A stretch of 64,000 nucleotides of DNA from Enterobacter cancerogenus (GCF_019047785.1 NZ_CP077290.1:248001-312000), one strand, 5' to 3'. Counted from the first letter of the stretch, positions 37,554 through 46,903 are shown. The notes: generated by a model not told the origin, from the letters alone. A program made the numbers and translations.

Positions 37554-38231
37554 ATGAAATATACCATGCTGAACATGATCATGTTGAGACATGTCAGTCC
37601 GTTCACTTATAGCAAAAAAAACGTACTCGTTTTTTTCATTGTGTCTGTTATTGCAATAGCTATAACGTTATCACCAGCCATCACGCTCAGCTATCTTTCT
37701 TTCGATGAGTCATTTCTTTTAGTGTTTATTGCGAATTTTTTAATTGCTCTTTTTGTATACTTCTTTTATTTAAGAAGTGTCGATGGCTTTAAAATAACGC
37801 CAATGACAAATGTATCGTCACTCATATTTTCAGCTATTGTATTGCTTATCATTCTGTTGGTTCAGTATGCTATTTGTGTTTACAGAGAGAGTTTATATCA
37901 TTATGAGCCTGCACAGATAAATTTGATCGCTTTCATGGTCGCCTCCTTCGTCGTGCCCTACTATGAGGAGATCATTTACAGGGGATGTATCTTCGGTTGC
38001 TTATACTCCGTCTTTAATAAAAGTTATTTGATTCCCTGCATACTGACTTCACTGATTTTTTGCCTGATGCATGGACAGTATTATAATGTGTTAGATCAGG
38101 CGATTCTTTTTATGATATCAATATTGCTTTTGATGGTCAGGATAAAAAGTAGAGGCCTTTTTTATCCTATTGCAATTCATTCGTGTATGAATGTTTTTGT
38201 GCTGTCGTCAAATTACTTAAGCGGGTTTTGA
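37554..38231 (+). CDS. CPBP family intramembrane metalloprotease
   Basis: This 225-residue protein has about seven membrane helices. The CPBP/Abi motifs are Glu138-Glu139-x3-Arg143 (EEIIYRG), His173 in IFCLMHGQ and His209-x3-Asn213 in IHSCMN, so the catalytic set is complete. Members process lipidated or membrane peptides and in Gram-positives often give bacteriocin self-immunity. Base composition is much more AT-rich than the neighbours, and the 190-bp upstream gap is AT-rich too, suggesting transfer. Codon 1 (37554) is followed by ATGs at 37566 and 37575, so the start is uncertain. No bacteriocin gene is seen beside it. Confidence 0.82.
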   Translation: MKYTMLNMIMLRHVSPFTYSKKNVLVFFIVSVIAIAITLSPAITLSYLSFDESFLLVFIANFLIALFVYFFYLRSVDGFKITPMTNVSSLIFSAIVLLIILLVQYAICVYRESLYHYEPAQINLIAFMVASFVVPYYEEIIYRGCIFGCLYSVFNKSYLIPCILTSLIFCLMHGQYYNVLDQAILFMISILLLMVRIKSRGLFYPIAIHSCMNVFVLSSNYLSGF

Positions 38232-38244
38232 AGATGACGCTATT

Positions 38245-38266
38245 CAGGATCGTCATACCGATCCTG
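38245..38266. repeat. 8-bp hairpin after the CPBP gene
   Basis: CAGGATCG (38245-38252) and CGATCCTG (38259-38266) pair perfectly around TCATAC, 13 bp after the CPBP stop. No T-run follows, so termination here would be weak. Confidence 0.45.
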
Positions 38267-38347
38267 AGTAGGGTAAACATGTCCTACCTGCGTCATTCGA
38301 TTATCTGTAAGCGCACTTGCGATAGTATTCATATTTCCGTACCTGTT

Positions 38348-38374
38348 CTGCCGGGCAAGTGTTGTGCCCGGCAG
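38348..38374. repeat. REP-like palindrome between the CPBP gene and yddG
   Basis: CTGCCGGGCA (38348-38357) and TGCCCGGCAG (38365-38374) are perfect 10-bp arms with a 7-base loop. It lies in a convergent gap and has the same GCCGGGC core as other intergenic repeats in this window. Confidence 0.65.
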
Positions 38375-38386
38375 CATTAAAGCGGC

Positions 38387-39265
38387 TCATTTTCGCGTGG
38401 CGTGCCAGCACAACAATGACCCGACGCATACCATCACCGCGCCCTGCCAAAAAGCGAAGGAGAGCGGCGCGCTTAACAGGGCGGCCGCCAGCGCGGAGGA
38501 TAATATCGGCGTAAAATAGGAGGCGGCGGCGAGCAGGGTCACATTACCGTGCAGAATACCGACATTCCAGGCTGCGTAGCCAAAACCCAGCGCGACGCCA
38601 CAGAGTAATAGCTTCACCACCACCGGTACGTTGAACATCATTTCTGGCTGATCGCTGAGGACATATTTGATCCACAAGCTGAGCGCCGTCAGCAACACGA
38701 AAAGGGTAATACCGTTTTTCCCGCCGGCATATTTGCTGGTTACGGTGCAGTAAGCCGCCCAGATAAATGCCCCGGAGAAGGCCAGGGCATAACTCAGCGG
38801 GCTGGAGGTAATATTGCGGAGGATTTCATCTACCTGTAATCCCTGTTCGCCGCCTAATACCCAGCTCACGCCCAGCAGGGAGAGGGCCAGGCCGGGGATC
38901 ACCCAAAGAGTCGATTTTTGGCCGTTGAACAAAATCGCAAACACAATCGTCAGGCTCGGCCACAGATAATTGACCATCCCCACTTCGATGGCCTGCGAAC
39001 GCGTGGCGGCGTAGCCCAGCGACAGGGCCAGGCAAATTTCATAGCTGACGAACAGCACGCTCCCGGCAATAAGATAGCGCGGGGAAAAGCGTCTTACATC
39101 GGGAAAACCCACCGTGACCAGACATAACAGACCGCTCACGGTGTAAATCATTGCCGCGCCGCCCACCGGCCCCAGCGCTTCGCTTACGCTGCGAATCAGC
39201 CCGACCATGGTGCTCCATAACAGTATTGCCGCCAGTCCTGTGAGCGTCGCTCTCTTTCTGTCCAT
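38387..39265 (-). CDS. yddG: Aromatic amino acid exporter YddG
   Basis: The protein has 292 residues from ATG 39265, chosen because MDRKRATLTGLAAILLWSTM aligns with the E. coli start; an upstream in-frame ATG at 39322 adds 19 residues. It is a ten-helix EamA/DMT transporter. The repeat pair and the segment AATRSQAIEVGMVNYLWPSLT match YddG, which exports aromatic amino acids and also confers methyl viologen resistance in Salmonella. It is divergent from fdnG as in E. coli, sharing the 220-bp control region. Confidence 0.92.
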   Translation of the reverse strand: MDRKRATLTGLAAILLWSTMVGLIRSVSEALGPVGGAAMIYTVSGLLCLVTVGFPDVRRFSPRYLIAGSVLFVSYEICLALSLGYAATRSQAIEVGMVNYLWPSLTIVFAILFNGQKSTLWVIPGLALSLLGVSWVLGGEQGLQVDEILRNITSSPLSYALAFSGAFIWAAYCTVTSKYAGGKNGITLFVLLTALSLWIKYVLSDQPEMMFNVPVVVKLLLCGVALGFGYAAWNVGILHGNVTLLAAASYFTPILSSALAAALLSAPLSFAFWQGAVMVCVGSLLCWHATRK

Positions 39266-39346
39266 TTCTTCGCCAGTGTTCTTATATTCAAAGGGAAAAG
39301 TTATAACATTGATTCCATTCACCTTGCGAATAATGTGCGCGCAAAG

Positions 39347-39362
39347 TAGCCCCTAAGGAGTA
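39347..39362. promoter_or_regulatory. Candidate NarL/NarP 7-2-7 site
   Basis: Read on the minus strand, TACTCCT-TA-GGGGCTA is two inverted NarL heptamers separated by two bases, the arrangement bound by NarL and NarP. It lies about 100 bp before the expected fdnG start of transcription, close to the distance of the main NarL site at E. coli fdnG. Confidence 0.6.
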
Positions 39363-39383
39363 CATAAACCCAGCGGCCATGAC

Positions 39384-39401
39384 TATTTAGGGGGCTAAAT
39401 A
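39384..39401. promoter_or_regulatory. Perfect inverted repeat TATTTAG-GGGG-CTAAATA
   Basis: The 7-base arms are exact complements about GGGG, placed between the NarL-like site and the FNR-like site. It does not match the NarL consensus well. It may be a further regulator site for fdnG or yddG; the protein is unknown. Confidence 0.45.
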
Positions 39402-39409
39402 AGGTGTAC

Positions 39410-39423
39410 TTGATTTGACGCAA
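39410..39423 (+). promoter_or_regulatory. Candidate FNR site for fdnGHI
   Basis: TTGATTTGACGCAA matches TTGAT-N4-ATCAA in the whole left arm and three of five right-arm bases. If centred at -41.5, transcription would start near 39458. E. coli fdnG has its FNR site at the same relative place. Confidence 0.65.
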
Positions 39424-39485
39424 AAAAAACAGGGGCTTTGCTGTTAGCTTGCGGCGCGAATTCTCAAAAGTAAACGAGGACAGCA

Positions 39486-42400
39486 ATGGACGTCAGCCGC
39501 AGACAATTTTTCAAAATCTGCGCGGGCGGTATGGCCGGGACAACAGTCGCTGCGTTGGGATTCGCTCCCAAAATGGCACTGGCTCAGGCGCGCAACTTTA
39601 AACTGCTGCGCGCCAAAGAGATCCGTAACACCTGCACATACTGCTCCGTGGGTTGTGGGCTATTGATGTATAGCCTGGGTGATGGCGCAAAAAACGCCAA
39701 AGAAGCGATTTATCATATTGAAGGGGATCCGGATCATCCGGTGAGCCGTGGGGCACTTTGCCCGAAAGGCGCGGGGCTGCTGGACTACGTTCACAGCGAA
39801 AACCGTCTGCGCTATCCGGAGTACCGCGCGCCAGGTTCTGACAAATGGCAGCGTATCTCCTGGGATGACGCGTTCACCCGCATTGCAAAATTAATGAAAG
39901 CCGACCGCGACGCCAACTTTATTGAAAAGAACGAGCAGGGTGTCACGGTTAACCGCTGGCTTTCCACCGGGATGCTTTGCGCATCCGCGGCAAGCAATGA
40001 AACCGGCATGCTGACGCAAAAATTTGTGCGCTCCCTTGGCATGCTGGCAGTAGACAACCAGGCGCGCGTCTGACACGGACCAACGGTAGCAAGTCTTGCT
40101 CCAACATTTGGTCGCGGTGCGATGACCAACCACTGGGTTGATATCAAAAACGCCAACGTCGTCGTGGTCATGGGCGGTAACGCCGCTGAGGCCCATCCGG
40201 TGGGATTCCGCTGGGCGATGGAAGCGAAAAACAACAACGATGCGACGCTTATCGTCGTCGATCCGCGCTTTACGCGTACGGCATCGGTGGCCGATATTTA
40301 TGCGCCAATCCGCTCCGGTACGGACATTACGTTCCTGTCTGGCGTGCTGTTGTACCTGATCGAAAACAACAAAATTAACGCTGAATACGTTAAGCATTAC
40401 ACCAACGCCGGCCTGCTGGTGCGGGAAGATTTTGCCTTTGAAGACGGCCTGTTCAGCGGCTATGACGCGGAAAAACGTCAGTACGATAAGTCTTCCTGGA
40501 ACTACCAGTTCGACGAAAACGGCTACGCGAAACGCGACGACACCCTGACCGATCCGCGCTGCGTGTGGAATATGCTGAAACAGCACGTGTCCCGCTACAC
40601 GCCGGATGTGGTTGAAAATATCTGCGGTACGCCAAAAGCAGATTTCCTGAAAGTGTGTGAAGTGCTGGCGTCTACCAGTGCAGCAGACAGAACCACCACG
40701 TTCCTGTATGCGCTTGGCTGGACACAGCACACCGTGGGCGCGCAGAACATCCGCACCATGGCGATGATCCAGCTGCTGCTCGGCAACATGGGGATGGCCG
40801 GTGGCGGCGTGAACGCGCTGCGTGGTCACTCCAACATTCAGGGCCTGACCGATCTTGGCCTGCTGTCGACCAGCCTGCCGGGCTATCTGACGCTGCCGTC
40901 AGAAAAACAGACTGATTTCCAGACCTGGCTCACGGCAAATACGCCAAAAGCCACGCTGCCGGATCAGGTGAACTACTGGAGTAACTATCCGAAGTTCGCC
41001 GTCAGCCTGATGAAATCCTTCTACGGCGATGCGGCGCAGAAAGAGAACGACTGGGGCTTTGAGTGGCTGCCGAAATGGGACCAGGCCTACGATGTCATCA
41101 AGTATTTCAACATGATGGATAAAGGTAACGTCACGGGCTACATCTGCCAGGGCTTTAACCCTGTTGCGTCGTTCCCGGACAAAAACAAAGTGGTCCGCAG
41201 CCTGAGCAAGCTGAAGTACATGGTGGTTATCGATCCGCTGGTGACCGAAACCTCGACCTTCTGGCAGAACCATGGGGAATCCAACGACGTCGATCCGGCC
41301 TCGATTCAGACCGAAGTGTTCCGCCTGCCGTCTACCTGCTTCGCGGAAGAGGATGGCTCTATTGCCAACTCTGGTCGCTGGCTGCAGTGGCACTGGAAAG
41401 GCCAGGATGCACCGGGTGAAGCCCGTAACGACGGCGAAATTCTGGCGGGCATTTACCATCGTCTGCGCGAAATGTATCGCACGGAAGGCGGCAAAGGCGC
41501 CGAGCCGCTGCTGAAAATGAGCTGGAACTACAAGCAGCCGGACCATCCTGAGTCAGAGGAAGTGGCCAAAGAGAACAACGGCGTTGCGCTGGCGGATCTC
41601 TATGACGCTAACGGCAACCTGCTGGCGAAGAAAGGCCAGTTGCTGAACAGCTTCGCTCTGCTACGTGATGACGGCACCACGGCCTCTTCGTGCTGGATTT
41701 ATGCCGGCAGCTGGACCGAGCAGGGTAACCAGATGGCTAATCGCGATAACGCCGACCCGTCAGGCCTTGGCAATACGCTGGGCTGGGCATGGGCGTGGCC
41801 GCTTAACCGTCGCGTGCTCTACAACCGTGCGTCTGCGGACATCAACGGCAAGCCGTGGGATCCAAAACGTATGCTGATCGAGTGGAACGGTTCGAAGTGG
41901 ACGGGGAACGATATCCCGGACTTCAACACCGCCGCGCCGGGCAGCAAAACCGGGCCGTTCATCATGCAGCCGGAAGGGCTGGGACGTCTGTTTGCCCTCG
42001 ACAAGCTGGCTGAAGGGCCGTTCCCGGAACACTACGAGCCGATGGAAACGCCGCTGGGCACCAACCCGCTGCACCCGAACGTGGTGTCCAGCCCGGTGGT
42101 GCGTATCTACGAAGACGACGTGCTGCGTTTAGGCAAGAAGGACAAGTTCCCTTACGTGGGGACTACCTACCGCCTGACCGAGCATTTCCACACCTGGACC
42201 AAGCACGCGCGGCTTAACGCCATCGCGCAGCCGGAACAGTTTGTGGAGATCAGCGAGACGCTGGCGAAAGCGAAGGGGATTGCCAACGGCGATCGCGTGA
42301 AGGTCAGCAGCAAGCGCGGCTTTATTCGCGCCGTTGCGGTGGTGACCCGCCGTCTGCAGAGCCTGAACGTGCATGGCCAGCAGGTGGAAACCGTCGGTAT

Positions 42401-42533
42401 TCCGCTGCACTGGGGCTTTGAAGGCGTAGCGCAGAAGGGCTACATCGCCAATACCCTGACGCCTAACGTCGGCGATTCCAACTCGCAAACGCCGGAGTAC
42501 AAAGCGTTTCTGGTCAACATCGAGAAAGCGTAA
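39486..42533 (+). CDS. fdnG: Formate dehydrogenase N alpha subunit (selenoprotein)
   Basis: This is one gene of 1015 residues with an in-frame TGA at 40071-40073 read as selenocysteine 196 (context ARV-Sec-HG). The frame is the same on both sides, and length and Sec position equal E. coli FdnG. A Tat signal MDVSRRQFFKICAGG directs the folded enzyme to the periplasm. The [4Fe-4S] ligands are in CTYCSVGCG and the following GALCPKGAG. Sec coordinates molybdenum in the bis-MGD site that oxidises formate to CO2. Electrons pass to FdnH, FdnI and menaquinone, then to nitrate reductase. Expression needs SelA, SelB and selenocysteine tRNA, which are not in this window. Confidence 0.97.
40071..40113 (+). 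other. Selenocysteine codon and bacterial SECIS hairpin in fdnG
   Basis: Directly after the TGA, GACCAA (40078-40083) pairs with TTGGTC (40108-40113), and inside it AGCAA (40088-40092) pairs with TTGCT (40096-40100) with a GTC tip. GG (40085-40086) can pair with CC (40101-40102), leaving a bulged U at 40087 as in known SelB-binding elements. This places the SelB-bound loop at the usual distance from the Sec codon. Confidence 0.88.
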
Positions 42534-42544
42534 GGAGCGATTAA

Positions 42545-43429
42545 ATGGCGATGGAAACACAAGACATTATCAAACGCTCCGCGACTAACCCTATCACGCC
42601 CGCGCCTCGCGGGCGGGATTACAAGGCTGAAGTTGCCAAGCTTATCGATGTCTCCTCCTGCGTGGGCTGTAAAGCCTGCCAGGTGGCATGTTCAGAGTGG
42701 AACGATATTCGTGATGAGGTGGGTCACTGCGTTGGGGTCTACGATAACCCGGCCGATCTGAGCGCCAAATCCTGGACGGTGATGCGCTTTAGCGAAACCG
42801 AGCAGAACGGCAAGCTGGAGTGGTTGATCCGTAAAGACGGCTGTATGCACTGTGAAGATCCGGGCTGCCTTAAGGCCTGCCCGTCTGCCGGTGCGATTAT
42901 TCAGTACGCCAACGGCATCGTGGATTTCCAGCAGGACAACTGTATCGGCTGCGGCTACTGCATCGCGGGCTGTCCGTTTAACGTCCCGCGCCTCAATAAA
43001 GAGGATAACCGGGTCTATAAATGCACCCTGTGCGTGGATCGCGTCAGCGTCGGGCAAGAGCCTGCCTGCGTGAAGACCTGCCCGACCGGGGCCATTCACT
43101 TCGGGACCAAAACCGAGATGCTGGAAGTGGCGCAGCAGCGCGTCGATAAGTTAAAAGCGCGAGGCTACGAAAACGCAGGCGTGTATAACCCGCAGGGCGT
43201 AGGCGGAACGCACGTGATGTATGTACTGCACCACAACGACCAGCCGGAGCTGTACCACAATCTGCCGAAAGATCCGGCGATCGACACCTCGATCAACCTG
43301 TGGAAAGGGGCGCTCAAGCCGCTCTCCGCGGCGGGCTTTATCGCCACCTTTGCCGGGCTGATTTATCACTATATCGGCATTGGTCCGAACAAAGAGGTGG
43401 ATGACGACGAGGAGGAGCATCATGAGTAA
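42545..43429 (+). CDS. fdnH: Formate dehydrogenase N beta subunit (Fe-S)
   Basis: This 294-residue protein carries four [4Fe-4S] Cys groups: [44 protein letters not shown] and [21 protein letters not shown]. One C-terminal membrane helix ([22 protein letters not shown]) anchors it to FdnI. It carries electrons from FdnG in the periplasm to the heme of FdnI. The gene starts 12 bp after fdnG behind AAGGAG and overlaps fdnI. Confidence 0.96.
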   Translation: MAMETQDIIKRSATNPITPAPRGRDYKAEVAKLIDVSSCVGCKACQVACSEWNDIRDEVGHCVGVYDNPADLSAKSWTVMRFSETEQNGKLEWLIRKDGCMHCEDPGCLKACPSAGAIIQYANGIVDFQQDNCIGCGYCIAGCPFNVPRLNKEDNRVYKCTLCVDRVSVGQEPACVKTCPTGAIHFGTKTEMLEVAQQRVDKLKARGYENAGVYNPQGVGGTHVMYVLHHNDQPELYHNLPKDPAIDTSINLWKGALKPLSAAGFIATFAGLIYHYIGIGPNKEVDDDEEEHHE

Positions 43430-44078
43430 GTCAAAGATGATTGTGCGCACGAAATTTATCGACCGCGCCTGTCACTGGACGGTGGTGATCTGCTTCTTCC
43501 TGGTGGCGGTATCGGGGATATCGTTCTTCTTCCCGACGCTGCAGTGGCTGACGGAAACCTTTGGTACACCGCAGATGGGGCGCATTCTGCACCCGTTCTT
43601 TGGCGTGCTGATTTTCGTGGTGCTGATGTTTATGTTCGTACGCTTCGTACACCACAACATCCCGGACAAGCAGGACATTCCGTGGGTGAAGGGGATTATC
43701 GAAGTTCTGAAAGGCAACGAGCATAAGGTCGCCAAAGTCGGCAAATATAACGCCGGACAAAAGATGATGTTCTGGACCATCATGAGCATGATTTTCGTGC
43801 TGCTGGTGACTGGCGTGATCATCTGGCGTCCGTACTTTGCGCCTTATTTCCCGATCCAGTGGGTTCGCTATGCGCTGCTGATCCACGCGACCTCGGCCAT
43901 CATCCTGATCCACGCCATCCTGATCCATATGTATATGGCTTTCTGGGTGAAAGGGTCGATTAAGGGGATGATTGAAGGGAAGGTGAGTCGCCGCTGGGCG
44001 CAGAAACACCACCCGCGCTGGTACCGCGACGTTGAACGTCAGGAAGCGAAAGAAGAGAGCACCAAAGGGCTCAAATAG
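43422..44078 (+). CDS. fdnI: Formate dehydrogenase N gamma subunit (cytochrome b556)
   Basis: The protein has 218 residues from ATG 43422, which lies inside the end of fdnH (8-bp overlap) behind GGAGGAG. Four membrane helices contain the heme b His ligands ([42 protein letters not shown]). It passes electrons to menaquinone on the cytoplasmic side. It is the last gene of fdnGHI, and a strong terminator follows at once. Confidence 0.96.
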   Translation: MSKSKMIVRTKFIDRACHWTVVICFFLVAVSGISFFFPTLQWLTETFGTPQMGRILHPFFGVLIFVVLMFMFVRFVHHNIPDKQDIPWVKGIIEVLKGNEHKVAKVGKYNAGQKMMFWTIMSMIFVLLVTGVIIWRPYFAPYFPIQWVRYALLIHATSAIILIHAILIHMYMAFWVKGSIKGMIEGKVSRRWAQKHHPRWYRDVERQEAKEESTKGLK

Positions 44079-44083
44079 TATTA

Positions 44084-44118
44084 AACGCCGCCGGTTTCGA
44101 CCGGCGGCGTTTTGCTTT
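44084..44118 (+). terminator. fdnGHI terminator (and first copy of a 31-bp direct repeat)
   Basis: AACGCCGCCGG (44084-44094) and CCGGCGGCGTT (44101-44111) form an 11-bp stem with loop TTTCGA, running into TTTTGCTTT. It lies 6 bp after the fdnI stop. Bases 44088-44118 recur exactly at 44714-44744. Confidence 0.9.
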
Positions 44119-44744
44119 ATTTGCTTCCCGCCATCAATTGTGCAAAAAAGGATTTCGTTTTGTTCGTATGACAGTCAGCGTTAATTTCGTTTGTGATAAT
44201 TTCTGCTTTTGCATGTTCGACAAGCCGCTTAAATCTACGTTTTATCTCTTTCCCCTGAGCGCTGCAGTCTGCTGAGTCGGCCAGAAACACAGCCGCATTA
44301 TAAGCCGCATAACACTCATCTATATTGACCGGGTCAGACTTACAACCGCTAAATACGCTATAAGTCAGATCGGGATGATCTTTGTAATAACTTATTTCAG
44401 GTGTGTCGTTGAGTCGTGAAAATATACCAGGAAGTAAGATCGCTGAGGCACCGGTCAGCATAATGATTCCCGTCAGGGCTAAATATCTGAACCTCATGAT
44501 TGCTCCCCCAGGCTGAGCAGGGCGTCCTGCTGTAAGGTCAAATGCAGGCAGTCAGTTGAACATCGGGCATAGCCAATGTGAATGTCATTCATAGCGATGT
44601 ACGTATAAGGGGCTGGCAAAGAGATTGATATCGTACCAGTGATGGGAGACAACGTCAGCCGTGATTTTCAGGGTCATTCACTTTCCAATCTGCTTCTCAT
44701 AAGGGAAAGCGATCCGCCGGTTTCGACCGGCGGCGTTTTGCTTT
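44088..44744. repeat. Segment flanked by 31-bp direct repeats of the fdnI terminator
   Basis: The 31 bases 44088-44118 and 44714-44744 are identical, both running from CCGCCGGTTTCGACC through GGCGGCGTTTTGCTTT. Between them lie 595 bp holding a single small gene on the minus strand and 216 bp of non-coding DNA (44498-44713) in which I see no gene. The second copy follows ppk2 and probably ends that convergent transcription region. The arrangement suggests insertion or duplication through the terminator. Confidence 0.75.
44117..44497 (-). CDS. Small membrane-anchored protein resembling EexN entry-exclusion proteins
   Basis: This 126-residue protein has an N-terminal hydrophobic anchor, MRFRYLALTGIIMLTGASAILLPG, with no lipobox Cys. 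The following EISYYKDHPDLTYSVFSGCKSDPVNIDECYAAYNAAVF resembles the T/YY-x-x-(N/H)P ... C ... C-x-(N/A)A pattern of EexN-type plasmid entry-exclusion proteins. Four Cys in the mature part (GCKSD, DECYA, ADCSA, NADCH) could form disulfides. Its stop codon lies at the edge of the first direct repeat. The EexN link is a weak pattern match; 'hypothetical secreted protein' is the safe name. Confidence 0.55.
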   Translation of the reverse strand: MRFRYLALTGIIMLTGASAILLPGIFSRLNDTPEISYYKDHPDLTYSVFSGCKSDPVNIDECYAAYNAAVFLADSADCSAQGKEIKRRFKRLVEHAKAEIITNEINADCHTNKTKSFFAQLMAGSK

Positions 44745-44754
44745 CAGACCGTGG

Positions 44755-45573
44755 TTAAAATCGTTCTTCTACATACCTGAACGGGTATTTTGTCGGCTTT
44801 ACCTTACCTATTTTACGCTTCGGTAAATCCAGCGTTTCGATATGCAGGTCTTTATAGGGGATCTGGGAAAGCAGGTGCGAAATAATATTTAACCGCACGC
44901 GTTTTTTATCCTCCGACCGGGCGACGAACCACGGTGCCCAGGCGGTGTCGGTGGCTTTGAACATCTCGTCGCGCGCGACCGTATACTCATCCCATAGATT
45001 GAACGATTTAATGTCCATCGGCGACAGTTTCCAGGTTTTCCGTCCGTCGTTAATACGGTCGCGCAGGCGGCGCTCCTGCTCTTTTGGCGTCACTTCAAGC
45101 CAGTATTTCAGTAAGATGATCCCCGCATCAACCATCGCTTTTTCCATAACCGGCGTGCCATCAAGAAACTTTTCCACCTGTTCCGGGGTGCAAAAACCCA
45201 TCACGCGCTCAACGCCCGCGCGGTTATACCAGCTGCGATCGAAGATGACGATTTCACCCGCCGAGGGCAGGTGGGAGACGTAACGCTGCAAGTAGAGCTG
45301 GCTCTTCTCCTTTTCTGTGGGAGCCGGCAGGGCGACAACCCGGAATACCCGGGGGCTAACGCGCTCGGTGATGGCCTTGATGGTTCCCCCTTTGCCTGCG
45401 CCGTCTCGCCCCTCAAACACGATACAGACTTTCAACCCTTTGCTCACCACCCACTGCTGAAGCTTCACCAGCTCTACGTGCAGGCGGCGCAGCTCTTTTT
45501 CATACTCTTTCGTTTTAAGCGGTGTTTTCGTCGCGTCATCAACCACTTTGCTCGCGTTCTTTTTGCTGACCAT
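44755..45573 (-). CDS. ppk2: Polyphosphate kinase 2
   Basis: The protein has 272 residues from ATG 45573 (nine bases after AGAGG; an ATG at 45582 abuts that sequence). Walker A is FEGRDGAGKGGT, the Walker B region is FDRSWYNRAGVERVMGFC and the lid motif is RDRINDGRKTWKLSPMD, all typical of class I PPK2. Such enzymes use polyphosphate to phosphorylate nucleoside diphosphates, or run in reverse. The gene is alone, convergent with the fdn side and divergent from araJ. Confidence 0.9.
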   Translation of the reverse strand: MVSKKNASKVVDDATKTPLKTKEYEKELRRLHVELVKLQQWVVSKGLKVCIVFEGRDGAGKGGTIKAITERVSPRVFRVVALPAPTEKEKSQLYLQRYVSHLPSAGEIVIFDRSWYNRAGVERVMGFCTPEQVEKFLDGTPVMEKAMVDAGIILLKYWLEVTPKEQERRLRDRINDGRKTWKLSPMDIKSFNLWDEYTVARDEMFKATDTAWAPWFVARSEDKKRVRLNIISHLLSQIPYKDLHIETLDLPKRKIGKVKPTKYPFRYVEERF

Positions 45574-45716
45574 ACTTGTCATCCTCTTGCGGACCCACCT
45601 GAAGTGTAATCGACCTGAATAAATGGATTAACGTGTCAGAGATCGGTTTTGAACTGGCTCACCATACCAGTTTGGTCAATAATGCTCGCTGCCTCTCATT
45701 TATTTGCGGTTGCGGT

Positions 45717-46892
45717 ATGAAAAAAACAATATTTTCGCTGGCACTGGGCACGTTTGGCCTGGGGATGGCCGAGTTTGGCATTATGGGCGTGCTCACCGAA
45801 CTGGCGCACGACACCGGGATATCCATTCCATCCGCTGGAAACATGATCTCGTTTTACGCCTTCGGCGTGGTGATTGGCGCACCGATTGTGGCGCTCTTTT
45901 CCAGCAAGTTCTCGCTGAAATCCACGCTACTGTTTCTGGTGGCGATGTGCGCAATCGGCAACGCCATTTTTGCGTTCTCATCCTCCTGGTATGGTCTGGC
46001 GATGGGACGTTTGATTTCCGGTTTCCCTCATGGTGCCATCTTTGGCGTGGGGGCGATTGTGCTGTCGAAAATCGCGCCGCCGGGGAAGGTAACGGTCGCG
46101 GTCGCGGGGATGATTGCCGGGATGACCGTTGCCAACCTGGTGGGCGTACCGCTGGGAACCTGGCTCGGACATGCATTCAGCTGGCGTTATACCTTCTTCC
46201 TGATTGCCTTGTTCGATGCGCTGGTTATTCTCTCCGTGCTGCTGTGGGTGCCCACAATCCACGATAAAACCGCTGCCCGGTTGACCGAACAGTTTCATTT
46301 TTTGAAGCGCCCGGAACCCTGGCTGATTTTTGCCGCCACCATGTTTGGCAACGCCGGGGTGTTTGCCTGGTTTAGCTTCGTGAAGCCTTTTATGCTCAAC
46401 GTTTCCGGTTTCTCTGAAGGGGGAATGACGGCGATTATGATGCTGATGGGGCTTGGGATGGTGCTGGGCAACCTGATGAGCGGGAAACTCTCCGGCCGCT
46501 TTAGCCCGTTACGGATTGCCGCTACAACCGATCTGGTGATTGTCGCCTCGCTGCTGCTGCTCTTCGCGTTTGGCGAGCATCAGACCGCTTCGCTGACGAT
46601 GGGGTTCATCTGCTGTGCCGGTTTGTTTGCGCTCTCTGCGCCGCTGCAGATCCTGCTGCTGCAAAATGCGAAGGGGGGCGAACTGCTCGGGGCGGCGGGA
46701 GGCCAGATGGCGTTCAATCTGGGCAGCGCAATTGGCGCATATTTTGGCGGGATGATGATCACGCTCGGCTTTAGCTGGAGCTACGTTACGCTACCTGCGG
46801 CGCTGCTGTCGTTCTCCGCGATGGTATCGCTGTTGCTCTACGGCTATCAGAAGGCCAAACGTACGCAGGCTAACGCGCGAGCGCTAGCCTGA
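45717..46892 (+). CDS. araJ: MFS transporter AraJ
   Basis: The protein has 391 residues from ATG 45717; an upstream in-frame start at 45633 has no support. Twelve membrane helices are visible. The sequence follows E. coli AraJ throughout (LALGTFGLGMAEFGIMGVLTELAHDTGI, ALSAPLQILLLQNAKGGELLGAAGG). In E. coli araJ is arabinose-induced but its substrate is uncertain; sugar or drug export is assumed. Here it is far from any arabinose gene, and no AraC-type site was recognised upstream. Confidence 0.87.
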   Translation: MKKTIFSLALGTFGLGMAEFGIMGVLTELAHDTGISIPSAGNMISFYAFGVVIGAPIVALFSSKFSLKSTLLFLVAMCAIGNAIFAFSSSWYGLAMGRLISGFPHGAIFGVGAIVLSKIAPPGKVTVAVAGMIAGMTVANLVGVPLGTWLGHAFSWRYTFFLIALFDALVILSVLLWVPTIHDKTAARLTEQFHFLKRPEPWLIFAATMFGNAGVFAWFSFVKPFMLNVSGFSEGGMTAIMMLMGLGMVLGNLMSGKLSGRFSPLRIAATTDLVIVASLLLLFAFGEHQTASLTMGFICCAGLFALSAPLQILLLQNAKGGELLGAAGGQMAFNLGSAIGAYFGGMMITLGFSWSYVTLPAALLSFSAMVSLLLYGYQKAKRTQANARALA

Positions 46893-46903
46893 CGGGATAC
46901 TCC

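Noticed and set aside
40071..40073. TGA inside fdnG as a nonsense mutation or two separate genes
   Set aside because: The frame is the same on both sides, the position is that of selenocysteine 196, the total length equals E. coli FdnG and a SECIS hairpin follows.
44088..44744. An insertion sequence or miniature transposon
   Set aside because: The flanks are direct terminator repeats, not terminal inverted repeats with a short target duplication, and there is no transposase.
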